A DNA stretch of 64,000 nucleotides. Origin: Christensenella sp. UBA2853. Its GTDB lineage: Bacteria; Bacillota; Clostridia; Christensenellales; Aristaeellaceae. The position numbers were made by a program, and so were the translations under genes. The stretch covers positions 1 to 64,000 of the forward strand of contig DEFL01000049.1 in assembly GCA_002350845.1 (NCBI GenBank). The letters run 5' to 3'. The notes below the pieces were generated by a model that had not been told where the DNA came from, made no database searches, and saw only the letters and a program-made list of their open reading frames with translations. Numbering within the stretch: position 1 is the stretch's first letter; each line of letters opens with the position of its first letter. Shown here piece by piece: positions 26,075 to 34,847 of this stretch.

Positions 26075-26905
26075 TCAGTAGTAATCGGCCATATTGAAAA
26101 CAAACAGGTCAGTGGAAGTTGCCACTTCTTTGTCCAGTCCGATCAATTCTGCGATGGTGACAAACTCGAATCCTTTTTCCTTCAGCTGGGGTATGAGCGT
26201 GCGGATGCAGCGCACATCGACCGGCCGGGCGTGAAAAAGGAGGATGGAACCGTTTTGAACCCGGGGCAGCGCTTTGGCGGGGTCGGTCTGACTGACATCC
26301 CAGTTTACAACGTGCTGAAAACCGGTCAGCTTGAGAACATTGTAGGCGTGTGTAATTCTTCCATTGGCATCTTCAATGTTGCCATAGGGCGGGCGCAGGG
26401 TTCTGATCGGATAATGATATCCCAGCACCTGATCCAGACGCTCCTGAGGACGGAGAATGGCAGAAATCAGGACACGCGTCTCATAGGCGCCGATTGCACC
26501 GTGATTCATCGTATGGGTGCCGATTTCACAGCCGGCATCGATTGCACTTTGCCAGACATCGCGATCTTCTTCCTTCAGTATGATTCCCAGGGGATAGAAG
26601 GTCATCACAATTCCGAATTCCCTGCAGATATCAATGGTTTCCTTGACGCATTCGATATCGTAGCAGTCATCCATGGAAAAGGCAATCTTGTTTTCATCGC
26701 GGCTGCCGTAGCGGATAATAAAGGGAAACGGATCTTCTGTGGCTTCAGGAAGGAGAGTCCCGGTCAAATCCGTCTCAGCACCAGGTGCAGGCGTTTCTTC
26801 CAATGCGGCAGGAGAGACAGCATCCGGGAGCGTTTCCGCGACAGCCTGTACGGCCAGGAAAAGCACCAAGAAAAGTGCGAGACATGCTAAAAATCTGCTT
26901 CTCAT
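26075..26905 (-). CDS. Secreted polysaccharide deacetylase (NodB domain)
   Basis: A 276-residue exported carbohydrate esterase family 4 protein. Residues 1-23 form a signal peptide (LACLALFLVLFLAVQAVA-E). A proline/acid-rich linker runs to about 55, then a NodB domain: motif 1 FSMDDCYD, motif 2 GTHTMNH (zinc histidines), motif 3 RPPYG. It probably deacetylates peptidoglycan or another wall polymer. The ATG at 26905 has AGGTG 8 bases upstream; another in-frame ATG at 26929 adds an unlikely polar extension. It lies just after the RNase P RNA gene and may share its transcript. Confidence 0.85.
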   Translation of the reverse strand: MRSRFLACLALFLVLFLAVQAVAETLPDAVSPAALEETPAPGAETDLTGTLLPEATEDPFPFIIRYGSRDENKIAFSMDDCYDIECVKETIDICREFGIVMTFYPLGIILKEEDRDVWQSAIDAGCEIGTHTMNHGAIGAYETRVLISAILRPQERLDQVLGYHYPIRTLRPPYGNIEDANGRITHAYNVLKLTGFQHVVNWDVSQTDPAKALPRVQNGSILLFHARPVDVRCIRTLIPQLKEKGFEFVTIAELIGLDKEVATSTDLFVFNMADYY

Positions 26906-26941
26906 CTGCAGTTCACCTGAACCTTTCATGAAAATAAAAGA

Positions 26942-27281
26942 GGCATGTGAGCGTGACTGTAAGCCGAGTTCTGTCGAGGACGATCATCTATCCAGACCTG
27001 GCGTTGCCGCGCAGGCTCAAGCGATTTCAGGAACGCAGCGGGCCACTGATAGTCCCTATCCATCTTGCACCGGGTGGGGTTTACATCACGGACGAGTCGC
27101 CAGGCCGTGGGTGAGCTCTTACCTCGCCTTTCCATCCTTACCGGATCAATCCGGCGGTATCTCTCTGTTGCACTCTCCTTGGAGTCGCCTCCACCGGCCG
27201 TTAGCCGGCACCCTGCCCTGTAGTGCTCGGACTTTCCTCATACCCTTTCGGGCACGCGATCGCCTGGTCACCTCACATGCA
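26942..27281 (-). ncRNA. rnpB: RNase P RNA, bacterial class A
   Basis: About 340 nt on the minus strand. Conserved parts appear in order: GAGGAAAGTCCGAGC near the 5' end, GGTAAGAGCTCACC in the middle, GATGTAAACCCCACCCGG, and ACAGAACTCGGCTTACAG near the 3' end. The ends form helix P1: GCATGTGAGGTGAC (from 27280) with GTCACGCTCACATGC (to about 26943). A T-rich run CTCTTTTATTTTC follows. It is the catalytic RNA that matures tRNA 5' ends; the protein subunit gene is not in this window. Confidence 0.95.
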
Positions 27282-27286
27282 AAGGA

Positions 27287-27315
27287 AATATACCTTTCTG
27301 CGGGCAACCTGTCAA
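27287..27315 (-). promoter_or_regulatory. rnpB promoter
   Basis: Minus strand TTGACA (27315-27310), 17-base spacer, TATATT (27292-27287), placing the start at about 27280, the P1 5' end. Confidence 0.88.
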
Positions 27316-27364
27316 GCATGAATCAGAAGATGCCTGTATACAAGCCGTTTCCAGTGACATGGAA

Positions 27365-27392
27365 TTGACAAAGATGCTAAAAATGCTATGAT
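27365..27392 (+). promoter_or_regulatory. phoH operon promoter
   Basis: TTGACA (27365-27370), 16-base spacer, TATGAT (27387-27392), about 65 bases upstream of the phoH start and divergent from the rnpB promoter. Confidence 0.8.
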
Positions 27393-27455
27393 ATCAATGG
27401 GGTTTTAGGCCCTGTTGTGTTTTTATTGAAGGCATTTGTAAGGAGGACTGGCTGC

Positions 27456-28442
27456 TTGACGCATACCAGAAAACTTGCCCTGACAGAAGAATCCATGGAT
27501 GCCTGGATGTCTCTGTTTGGACTGAATGATGCGAATATTGCTCTCCTTGAGCGGGAACTGAACGTGCGTATCAGCATGCGCGGGTCAGAACTGGCTGTGA
27601 CAGGGGAAGATTTGGAAACAGAAATGACGCTGCTGGTCATTGATAAGCTTCTGGGCATGATCCGCTCAGGAGATCAGGTGGACAGCATGCGGATTCGCTA
27701 CGCTGTGGCCCTTGCGCGCGAAGGGAAAGCAGATTCCATTGATGAGCTGCTTCGCTCTGTGGTTGCTGTGACGCACCGGGGAAAACAGATTCGAGCAAAG
27801 ACGCTTGGACAGCAGCAGTATGTCGAAGCCATCCGTGAACACGATCTGACGTTTGCTGTCGGACCTGCGGGCACGGGCAAAACCTACCTGGCCATGGCGA
27901 TGGCCGTGATGGCACTGAAAAACCGGGAAGTGGAACGCATTGTTCTGACGCGTCCTGCTGTTGAGGCGGGAGAAAAGCTGGGCTTTCTTCCGGGTGACCT
28001 GACGCAGAAAGTGGACCCGTACCTGAGACCTCTCTATGATGCACTCTACGACTTCATGGGCGTGGATGCCTATCAGAAGATGCTTGACAGAGGAACGGTT
28101 GAGGTTGCCCCGCTGGCTTACATGCGCGGTCGCACGCTGTCGGATTCATTTATCATACTGGACGAGGCACAGAACACGACAAGCGAACAGATGAAGATGT
28201 TCCTTACGCGCTTTGGTTTCCATTCCAAAGTGGTCGTAACAGGGGATATTACGCAGACAGATCTGCCCTATGGGCGCAAATCAGGTTTACAGGAAGCTCT
28301 TGATATTCTCCAGGATATCCCCGAAATCGGTATGGTCCGGCTGACGGGCAAGGATGTCGTCCGTCACGAACTGGTACAGAAAATTGTGGAAGCCTATGCT
28401 GCATATCAGGAAGCCAAAAGTGCTCAGACAGAGAAAAACTGA
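27456..28442 (+). CDS. PhoH-family ATPase
   Basis: A 328-residue PhoH-like P-loop NTPase. Walker A is GPAGTGKT (136-143) and Walker B is FIILDEAQNTT; an N-terminal KH-like region (about 1-90) is typical of the PhoH/YbeZ branch. It is thought to work with YbeY and Era in ribosome and RNA maturation, and both lie downstream. The start is TTG at 27456, 9 bases after AAGGAGG; an upstream GTG at 27417 lacks a site. Confidence 0.9.
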   Translation: MTHTRKLALTEESMDAWMSLFGLNDANIALLERELNVRISMRGSELAVTGEDLETEMTLLVIDKLLGMIRSGDQVDSMRIRYAVALAREGKADSIDELLRSVVAVTHRGKQIRAKTLGQQQYVEAIREHDLTFAVGPAGTGKTYLAMAMAVMALKNREVERIVLTRPAVEAGEKLGFLPGDLTQKVDPYLRPLYDALYDFMGVDAYQKMLDRGTVEVAPLAYMRGRTLSDSFIILDEAQNTTSEQMKMFLTRFGFHSKVVVTGDITQTDLPYGRKSGLQEALDILQDIPEIGMVRLTGKDVVRHELVQKIVEAYAAYQEAKSAQTEKN

Positions 28443-28534
28443 CCTGCGCATCCTGCTTTAACAGCAAGAAAATAAGATCCGCTCTATGGTCTGCGGACCG
28501 GAAAGAAGAGGATCTGCGAAAGGATGTGGAACAG

Positions 28535-30799
28535 ATGAGAAAGGTGCAGAAGATCGAACGGAGCAAACCGATTCCGGAACGCATTTCTGCATGGATGCAT
28601 ACGACCGGTGCGCATGCAGCCATGATCATTACGGTCGGTTTTTTGATTCTGTGTGTTATCTTCTTTACAACCATTGCACCCAGGAGGTACACCCTCACAG
28701 TGGGTTCCATCTCACATCAGACGATTACCGCCACGCAGAGTGTGGTCGATGAGATTACGACCGGAGAAAAGAAAAAAGCGGCTGCGGCGAATGTGGAACC
28801 GACTTATCATCTGGATGAAAGCGTTGCCATCAGAGTCATGGAAAACCTGCAGGCGGTTTTTGAAGAACTGAGCAAGGTGCAGCAGTATGGGCTGACTGTG
28901 CAGGAAGTCGATGATGACGGCAATGAAATTGCAAAGAACTTTTCAAACAGTGAAATTGAATATGCGCAGGGGCTTGTGACACGGATTTCACTGACCCGTT
29001 ATCAGGCAACCGTGCTGATGACCGTTTCCAAAGAAGATTTCGATATCATGGTGACCAATGTCACCCGGGCTGTACAGAACGCTCTGAACAGCGGTATCCG
29101 CGAAGGCAAAGTGACGGATGCCATTTCCACGGTCCAGCAGATTGTGGGATACAGCGTAGACCTTTCCCTGATGCAGGTGATTGTGCCTACCGTTCTGCGC
29201 ACATGCATAGAACCCAACATGGTCATCGATCAGACAGCCACAGAACAGGCACGCCAGAAGGCCATGGAGAATGTGGAGAACATCATTTACCTTCAGGGTC
29301 AGAATATTATCCGCGAGGGTGAAGTGGTGACTTCTTCGCAGTATGCGATGGTGAAAGCTCTGGGCCTCCTTGAAAATGATGCCCATGATTATACCAGCTA
29401 TATTGCAGTGGCGATCTTCCTGAGCTTCGGCATTTTTGTTCTCGTCGTGCTGATCAATGTGTTTCGTCCTGTCATTCTGCATGATGTCCGTTTTATTTCT
29501 GTAGAAATTGCCGTGATTGTGATCACAATGCTCCTGTGTGCCATCAGTATCAAGCTGATCAATCCATACATGGCACCTTTGCCCATGGGTTCCATTCTGA
29601 TTGGTGCCCTCCTGGGATGGCGTGCCGCTGTGCCGGCAACCGTCTGTATGGCAGTGATCACCTGCGGCTTTTCCGCCGGAAGCACGACCATTACGCTGGA
29701 CGAAATGCTCATTAATTCCATGATGAGCCTGGTCGCACTGACCGTTTCAACACTGTATCTCAGAGGAAAGGGCGGACGCCTGCGTCCCCTGATCTGCGGT
29801 GTGCTCGTGGGCATCAGCAATATGGTGCTGATGCTTGCCATTGGATTCATGCAGGGCGCAGACATGGAGGAATACCTGTTCTATGCGCTGTGGAGTGGAT
29901 TGGGCGGCGTCATAAGCGGTATGCTGTCCATTGGTCTTCAGCCGCTTCTTGAGTCTGCGTACAATCTGGCGACTCCGGCCAAACTGCTTGAACTGGGCAA
30001 TCCGAATCATCCGCTTCTCAGACGGCTACTGATGGAAGCGCCGGGAACGTATCATCATTCCATTATTGTGGCCAACCTTGCGGAAGCGGCGGCTGAAAAG
30101 ATCGGAGCGAATGCACTGCTTGCCAGAACCGGCGCGTACTTCCATGATGTGGGCAAACTGAAACGGCCGGGCTATTTCAAGGAAAATCAGCAGGGCATCA
30201 ATCCTTTGGATCAGACGGATCCCTATGTGTCCGCGGCAATTGTGACGACGCATACACGGGATGGTCTGCAGCTGGCTCAGAAATATCACCTGCCGCCTGA
30301 AATTCAGGATATCATTATCCAGCACCATGGCGACACACCTGTGATGTTCTTTTATCACAGAGCGCTTGAACAGGCTGGAGGCAGGGAAGTCGACATTGCG
30401 GACTTCCGGTATGACGGCACCCGTCCGACCACCAAGGAAGCAGCGATTGTCATGTTTGCCGATACGATTGAAGCTGCTGTCCGTTCAATGAAGGATCCAT
30501 CTCCCAAGGAAATTCGCGAGTTTATCCGCAAACTGATCCAGGGCAAGCTGCAGGATGGACAGCTGGATAATTCACCAATTACACTCAGGGATATTGAAGA
30601 TATCTGTGATGCATTCTGTACCGTGCTCAACGGCGTATTCCATGAGCGGATCGAATATCCGGAAACCAAAGTACCGGCCCGTACTTCAGAGTCGGAGAAG
30701 AGTGAAAAAACAGAAAATCACCAGGAACAGACAGAGGACAAGCCTCAGGAGGAAACAAAGCCTGAGCAGGATGGGGAGGAACCGGAACATGGTGCTTGA
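28535..30799 (+). CDS. 7TMR-HD family membrane phosphodiesterase (PgpH-like, c-di-AMP hydrolase)
   Basis: A 754-residue membrane protein. One helix lies near 29-48, an extracellular 7TMR-HDED domain near 55-280, a cluster of about seven membrane helices from 285 to 480, then a cytoplasmic HD domain with H507/H508 and H537-D538 (FHDVGKLKRPGYF), IIQHHGD and an acidic tail (about 715-754) rich in Glu and Lys. The family hydrolyses cyclic di-AMP, linking turgor and wall homeostasis. The ATG at 28535 follows GAAAGG. It overlaps ybeY by 11 bases. Confidence 0.9.
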   Translation: MRKVQKIERSKPIPERISAWMHTTGAHAAMIITVGFLILCVIFFTTIAPRRYTLTVGSISHQTITATQSVVDEITTGEKKKAAAANVEPTYHLDESVAIRVMENLQAVFEELSKVQQYGLTVQEVDDDGNEIAKNFSNSEIEYAQGLVTRISLTRYQATVLMTVSKEDFDIMVTNVTRAVQNALNSGIREGKVTDAISTVQQIVGYSVDLSLMQVIVPTVLRTCIEPNMVIDQTATEQARQKAMENVENIIYLQGQNIIREGEVVTSSQYAMVKALGLLENDAHDYTSYIAVAIFLSFGIFVLVVLINVFRPVILHDVRFISVEIAVIVITMLLCAISIKLINPYMAPLPMGSILIGALLGWRAAVPATVCMAVITCGFSAGSTTITLDEMLINSMMSLVALTVSTLYLRGKGGRLRPLICGVLVGISNMVLMLAIGFMQGADMEEYLFYALWSGLGGVISGMLSIGLQPLLESAYNLATPAKLLELGNPNHPLLRRLLMEAPGTYHHSIIVANLAEAAAEKIGANALLARTGAYFHDVGKLKRPGYFKENQQGINPLDQTDPYVSAAIVTTHTRDGLQLAQKYHLPPEIQDIIIQHHGDTPVMFFYHRALEQAGGREVDIADFRYDGTRPTTKEAAIVMFADTIEAAVRSMKDPSPKEIREFIRKLIQGKLQDGQLDNSPITLRDIEDICDAFCTVLNGVFHERIEYPETKVPARTSESEKSEKTENHQEQTEDKPQEETKPEQDGEEPEHGA

Positions 30800-31286
30800 A
30801 CTGGAGCAGACTGCTGAGGTGCCATCTGGTTTTCTTTCACTGATGCAGCGCGCAGCAGACGCTGCTGTACAGGCTGAAGGCGTTCATGTGAAAACGGCTG
30901 TACATATTCTGCTGTGCAACGATGAGGAAATCCGCACATATAACAGGGAATGGAGACAGATTGACCGTGCGACAGACGTCCTGTCATTTCCACTGGTCTC
31001 CTATCCCAGCGGGAAAACGGCCGGTGCATGTCCCAAACGTCTGATGCAGGCTTATGACGATGAGAGCAACTGCTGTATGCTGGGGGATCTGATCATATCG
31101 GTTCCCCATGCACTTGCGCAGGCCGAAGAATACGGGCATTCCCCGGAAAGAGAATTTGCGTATCTCACCGTGCATGGACTCTGTCATCTCATGGGATATG
31201 ACCACATCGAACCCGAGGATAAAGTCAAAATGCGCGCAAAGGAAGAAGAAATCCTTGCAGCCATTGGATTGACACGTGATGAATAA
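30789..31286 (+). CDS. ybeY: Endoribonuclease YbeY, 16S rRNA maturation
   Basis: A 165-residue zinc endonuclease needed for 16S rRNA 3' processing and ribosome quality control. The zinc motif HGLCHLMGYDH gives H129, H133 and H139. GGGGAGG lies 9 bases before the ATG at 30789, inside the end of the upstream gene, so translation is coupled. Longer in-frame readings upstream only cover the pgpH-like tail. A short insertion (PLVSYPSGKTAGACPKRL) extends the usual loop after VLSFP. Confidence 0.93.
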   Translation: MVLELEQTAEVPSGFLSLMQRAADAAVQAEGVHVKTAVHILLCNDEEIRTYNREWRQIDRATDVLSFPLVSYPSGKTAGACPKRLMQAYDDESNCCMLGDLIISVPHALAQAEEYGHSPEREFAYLTVHGLCHLMGYDHIEPEDKVKMRAKEEEILAAIGLTRDE

Positions 31287-31333
31287 GCATGGACAGATGT
31301 CCGGAATGCACAGGAATATTAAAGGAGAACAAT

Positions 31334-32227
31334 ATGGCACAACAGGCTTTTCACTCAGGATTTGTAACGATTGTGGGACGCCCGAACGTCGGAAAATCCA
31401 CCCTGCTCAACAGCATGGTTGGCGAAAAAATCGCAATTGTATCTGATAAACCGCAGACGACAAGAAATCGTATTATGGGTGTCGTGACCGGTGAAGACTG
31501 GCAGATGGTCTTTCTGGACACACCCGGCATTCATAATCCAAGAAACCGTCTCGGCAATTATATGATGCAGTCGGTCCGTGATGCGATGGATGGAATGGAC
31601 TGCATTGTGACCATGGTGGATGTGACGCAAATCGGAAACCATGACCGCAAGATTGCTGAGGAGATGGCTGCGAAGTCAGTTCCCGCACTTCTTGTATTCA
31701 ACAAAATTGACCTGATCCCGCATGAGAAACTGCTCGAGCTGCTTGCAGAATTCAAAGCGCTTCCATACAAGGCAATGATTCCCGTTTCTGCGAAGACAGG
31801 CGACGGGCTGGATGATCTGAAGCGCGAGATTGTCAATATTCTGCCGGAAGGCCCCAAGTATTTCCCGGATGATATGATGACAGACCAGCCCGAAAGGCTG
31901 ATTGTCGCGGAAATGATCCGTGAAAAGGCACTGCTCCATTTGCGGGATGAAGTTCCGCACGGCATTGGTGTGGAAATCCTCGGCATCACAAAAGAGTCAG
32001 AAACACTCACGGAAATCCATGCAACCATTTACTGCGAGCGGGATGCGCACAAGGGAATCATCATCGGAAAGCACGGGAGCATGCTGCAGACGATTGGGTC
32101 TGAAGCGCGTACCGATATTGAAAAACTGATGAATACACACATTAATCTGAAACTGTGGGTTAAAGTCCGGGAAGACTGGCGTAACCGCATTGATGATCTG
32201 CGTACGCTTGGGTATGAAACCAAGTAA
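31334..32227 (+). CDS. era: GTPase Era
   Basis: A 297-residue GTPase binding the 3' end of 16S rRNA during 30S assembly. G1 is GRPNVGKST, G3 DTPGIH, G4 NKID, and the C-terminal KH domain contains HKGIIIGKHGSMLQTIG. Length is normal. The ATG at 31334 follows AAAGGAG; upstream in-frame codons from 31289 have none. Its place after ybeY is the common Firmicutes order. dgkA and cdd, often found between them, are absent. Confidence 0.95.
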   Translation: MAQQAFHSGFVTIVGRPNVGKSTLLNSMVGEKIAIVSDKPQTTRNRIMGVVTGEDWQMVFLDTPGIHNPRNRLGNYMMQSVRDAMDGMDCIVTMVDVTQIGNHDRKIAEEMAAKSVPALLVFNKIDLIPHEKLLELLAEFKALPYKAMIPVSAKTGDGLDDLKREIVNILPEGPKYFPDDMMTDQPERLIVAEMIREKALLHLRDEVPHGIGVEILGITKESETLTEIHATIYCERDAHKGIIIGKHGSMLQTIGSEARTDIEKLMNTHINLKLWVKVREDWRNRIDDLRTLGYETK

Positions 32228-32288
32228 TCAAGCAGCGGTCTTCAGGCGAACGTCAGCATCCTGACGGATTTTGCAGGAGGTGAGCAGC

Positions 32289-33593
32289 ATGCCCAGGGGA
32301 GGCGGCAGCTCGGGGCGCAGTTCTTCGGGCGGCGGTTTCAGTTCCCATTCACGTTCCTCCTCATCCAGAAGTTCTGGTTCTTCATTCAGAAGTTCCAGTT
32401 CTTCGTCCAGAAGCTCAGGATTTTCATCCTCCTCACGTTCTTCTTCATCCAGAAGTTCAGGGTTTTCCTCGCATGCTCGTTCTTCTTCATCCAGAAATAC
32501 AGGCCGCTCCTCTTCTTACCGTTCTTCGTATTCCGGAAGAGACACGAAAACATCGGATTCCAGGTCATCCTATCGGTCCACACAACGTTTTCCGGGCAGA
32601 CGCAGAACTGGCACAGGAAGGCCCGGCGGTCTGTTTTTACCGCTAATCGTGGGATCCGGGATCAGAAAAACTCAGCGCAGAAGACGGTCAGCGGTTCAGA
32701 ATCTGCGACGGCGCTCCGGATGCCTGGGGATTGTTCTGGCGGTATTGATACTGATCCTGTTGATTGGGGCCGCTTCCAATCAGACGAATTCTACGGTTGA
32801 ACAGTCTTCGCAGCGCACACCGCTCGATGCAAGGGCGGTTCTGCTGTCCGAAGCATGGTATCAGGATGATTGGGGAGACTGGATTGATGCGTGTTCTATG
32901 GATGAACGCAGCAAGATGATCGAGGATTTCCGCTATTTCTACCAGAAGACGGGCATTCAGCCCTATCTCTGGATTCTGGGAGAGAACGGTGCATCCATTC
33001 AGGATTCGGAAGCGCTTGAGCAGGCAACACGGGACCGCTATGATGCTCTGTTTTCAGATAAAGGGCATCTCCTGATTGCATTCAGAGAATACCCAAATGC
33101 TTCAGGAAACTATATTTCCGGGTGCTTCGCTGGCGAAGACGCTGAGCGGGTCATGGATGCTGAGGCTCGTGAAGTGCTGCTCACCAATATTGACACCTGC
33201 TATGACCGCACAGACTATTCAGAGGCTCAGCTCTTTGGAACGGCAGTGCGAAAAACGGCAGATGCCATTATGCAGAGTCCAATGTCCACAGGAGAAGCGA
33301 TCCAGACACTGCTGGGGCTTGGAGCCGTGATCTTTGCATTCATGCTGCTATCCTTTTTCAGGGGTAGAAAACGCGAGCAGAGGGAAGCCGTTCCGGAGCG
33401 CTCAGAGAGCGTCGAGACGCAGCCGGTAAAGGCAGACGCGGAGAACAGGGATCCCGCGGCACAGAGGGCTGTGAAATGTCCGAACTGCGGGGCGAATACT
33501 GTGATGCGCCTGAAAACAACAGGCAGATGTGCGTATTGCGGAAGCTATATCTCGATGGATGAACAGGGAAATGCGACAATCGCAAAGGTCTGA
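32289..33593 (+). CDS. Membrane protein with Ser/Arg tandem repeats, TPM-like domain and zinc ribbon
   Basis: A 434-residue protein of unknown function. Residues about 1-100 are almost only Ser, Arg and Gly and contain roughly five imperfect 14-residue repeats of the type SGFSSSSRSSSSRS. A basic stretch and a membrane helix (CLGIVLAVLILILLIGAA) follow, then a TPM-like extracellular domain (about 175-330), a second helix (LGLGAVIFAFMLLSFF), and a C-terminal zinc ribbon CPNCGAN...CAYCG. The ATG at 32289 has AGGAGG 8 bases upstream. Gly/Ser-rich tails are common in TPM proteins, but such an Arg/Ser repeat is unusual. Confidence 0.72.
   Translation: MPRGGGSSGRSSSGGGFSSHSRSSSSRSSGSSFRSSSSSSRSSGFSSSSRSSSSRSSGFSSHARSSSSRNTGRSSSYRSSYSGRDTKTSDSRSSYRSTQRFPGRRRTGTGRPGGLFLPLIVGSGIRKTQRRRRSAVQNLRRRSGCLGIVLAVLILILLIGAASNQTNSTVEQSSQRTPLDARAVLLSEAWYQDDWGDWIDACSMDERSKMIEDFRYFYQKTGIQPYLWILGENGASIQDSEALEQATRDRYDALFSDKGHLLIAFREYPNASGNYISGCFAGEDAERVMDAEAREVLLTNIDTCYDRTDYSEAQLFGTAVRKTADAIMQSPMSTGEAIQTLLGLGAVIFAFMLLSFFRGRKREQREAVPERSESVETQPVKADAENRDPAAQRAVKCPNCGANTVMRLKTTGRCAYCGSYISMDEQGNATIAKV
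32320..32530 (+). repeat. Imperfect 42-bp tandem repeats inside a coding region
   Basis: Successive copies of a 42-bp unit containing TCTTCATCCAGAAGTTCAGG encode the 14-residue Ser/Arg repeat. Copies differ mostly in the middle. This is a protein-coding repeat, not a CRISPR array. Confidence 0.7.
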
Positions 33594-33629
33594 CAGGCCG
33601 CATGGATGCTTCAAACATAATGAAATAAT

Positions 33630-33665
33630 AAAGGATCTGACGCACAGGCGTCAGATCCTTTGTTT
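33630..33665. terminator. Strong bidirectional terminator
   Basis: Perfect 14-bp stem AAAGGATCTGACGC (33630-33643) with GCGTCAGATCCTTT (33648-33661), loop ACAG, followed by GTTTTTA, between convergent genes. Confidence 0.88.
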
Positions 33666-34838
33666 TTATGGGAGAATTTGGAAAATGCCGCATTTCAGGT
33701 ACTGCGTTTCAGGAGCTGCAGGAAGGATCGGATGATCGCGTCCCTGCGTCCTGTATTCGACTTGACGAAGCTGAACACGGGCATCTTTGGCAGCGTCCTT
33801 CACGATGTCCAGGAATGCTGCAGGAAGAACATGCTGGGAACAGGAGCATGTGACCAGAAAACCACCGGGACGGATCATCTTCATTGCGCGAAGATTGATT
33901 TCTTTATATCCCTTGGATGCGCGTTCCACAGTGGATCTGGATTTGGTAAAAGCAGGCGGATCCAGGATAATGGTATCGTACTGGACGCCCTTGCGGCTTT
34001 CTTCACTGAGCAGATCAAATGCATTGGCTTCGACAAACGATACGCGGTCTGACAACTGATTCAGCTGTGCATTCTCAGTGGCGAATGCGCAGGCGTAACC
34101 AGAAATATCTACGCCAGTGACTTTGGCGGCCCCATAATGGCCTGCATGCAGCGCAAACGAACCGGTATGCGTAAAGCAGTCGAGCACAGTTCTGTCTTTC
34201 ACAAAGGGGGCAATGGCAGCGCGATTCTCTTTCTGATCCAGGAAGAAGCCGGTTTTCTGACCTTCCTTTACGTCGACCAGGAACCGAATTCCGTTTTCGA
34301 TCATTTCGACACGGTCAGGAACCTCGCCATAAAGCAGACCGGTTGTCATGGGAAGACCTTCGAGCGTGCGGACAGGCACGTCGTTGCGCTCGTATACACC
34401 GGCCGGATGCAGCTCATCGACAAGAGCATCGACGATCATCCCTTTGAAGGGTTCCATGCCCAGTGCCAGGCACTGGAGAACCAGCACCTCGCCAAAACTG
34501 TCGACGATCAGGGCAGGGAGACGGTCGCTTTCGGCAAAGACCATACGGCAGGAATGCAGATCGGCAAACGTTCTGCGATATTCCACGGCCTCATGGATTC
34601 TGCGCCGGATGAATGCTTCATCAATCGGCTCATCATGAAGACTCATGATGCGAAGTGCAATCTGAGAGGCGGGATTATAGAAAGCTTTTGCAAGAAAGCG
34701 GCCGCGGGATGAAAGTACATCCACAATGCTTCCCGGAGCAGGGTTGTCCTTCACAGAGAGAATATCACTGCGGAAAACCCAGGGATGACCGCTGTAAACC
34801 CGTTTCTCTTTTCCCGGGATCAGGGTAATACTCGACAT
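33666..34838 (-). CDS. Class I SAM-dependent rRNA methyltransferase, RlmI-like
   Basis: A 390-residue methyltransferase with an N-terminal PUA domain (GKEKRVYSGHPWVFRSDI, about 1-80) and a Rossmann domain. The SAM motif is VLDCFTHTGSFALHA and the catalytic motif ILDPPAFTK. The family methylates 23S rRNA cytosine (m5C1962 in E. coli). AAGGAG sits 5 bases before the ATG and overlaps the pyrG stop codon, so it is co-transcribed with pyrG, 9 bases away. Confidence 0.88.
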   Translation of the reverse strand: MSSITLIPGKEKRVYSGHPWVFRSDILSVKDNPAPGSIVDVLSSRGRFLAKAFYNPASQIALRIMSLHDEPIDEAFIRRRIHEAVEYRRTFADLHSCRMVFAESDRLPALIVDSFGEVLVLQCLALGMEPFKGMIVDALVDELHPAGVYERNDVPVRTLEGLPMTTGLLYGEVPDRVEMIENGIRFLVDVKEGQKTGFFLDQKENRAAIAPFVKDRTVLDCFTHTGSFALHAGHYGAAKVTGVDISGYACAFATENAQLNQLSDRVSFVEANAFDLLSEESRKGVQYDTIILDPPAFTKSRSTVERASKGYKEINLRAMKMIRPGGFLVTCSCSQHVLPAAFLDIVKDAAKDARVQLRQVEYRTQGRDHPILPAAPETQYLKCGIFQILP

Positions 34839-34847
34839 AAAGGCTCC

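Noticed and set aside
26066..26890. Plus-strand open frame opposite the deacetylase
   Set aside because: Antisense to a gene with complete NodB motifs and a signal peptide.
32320..32530. Short regularly spaced DNA repeats, possible CRISPR
   Set aside because: They are in-frame coding repeats of 42 bp with no unique spacers and no cas genes nearby.
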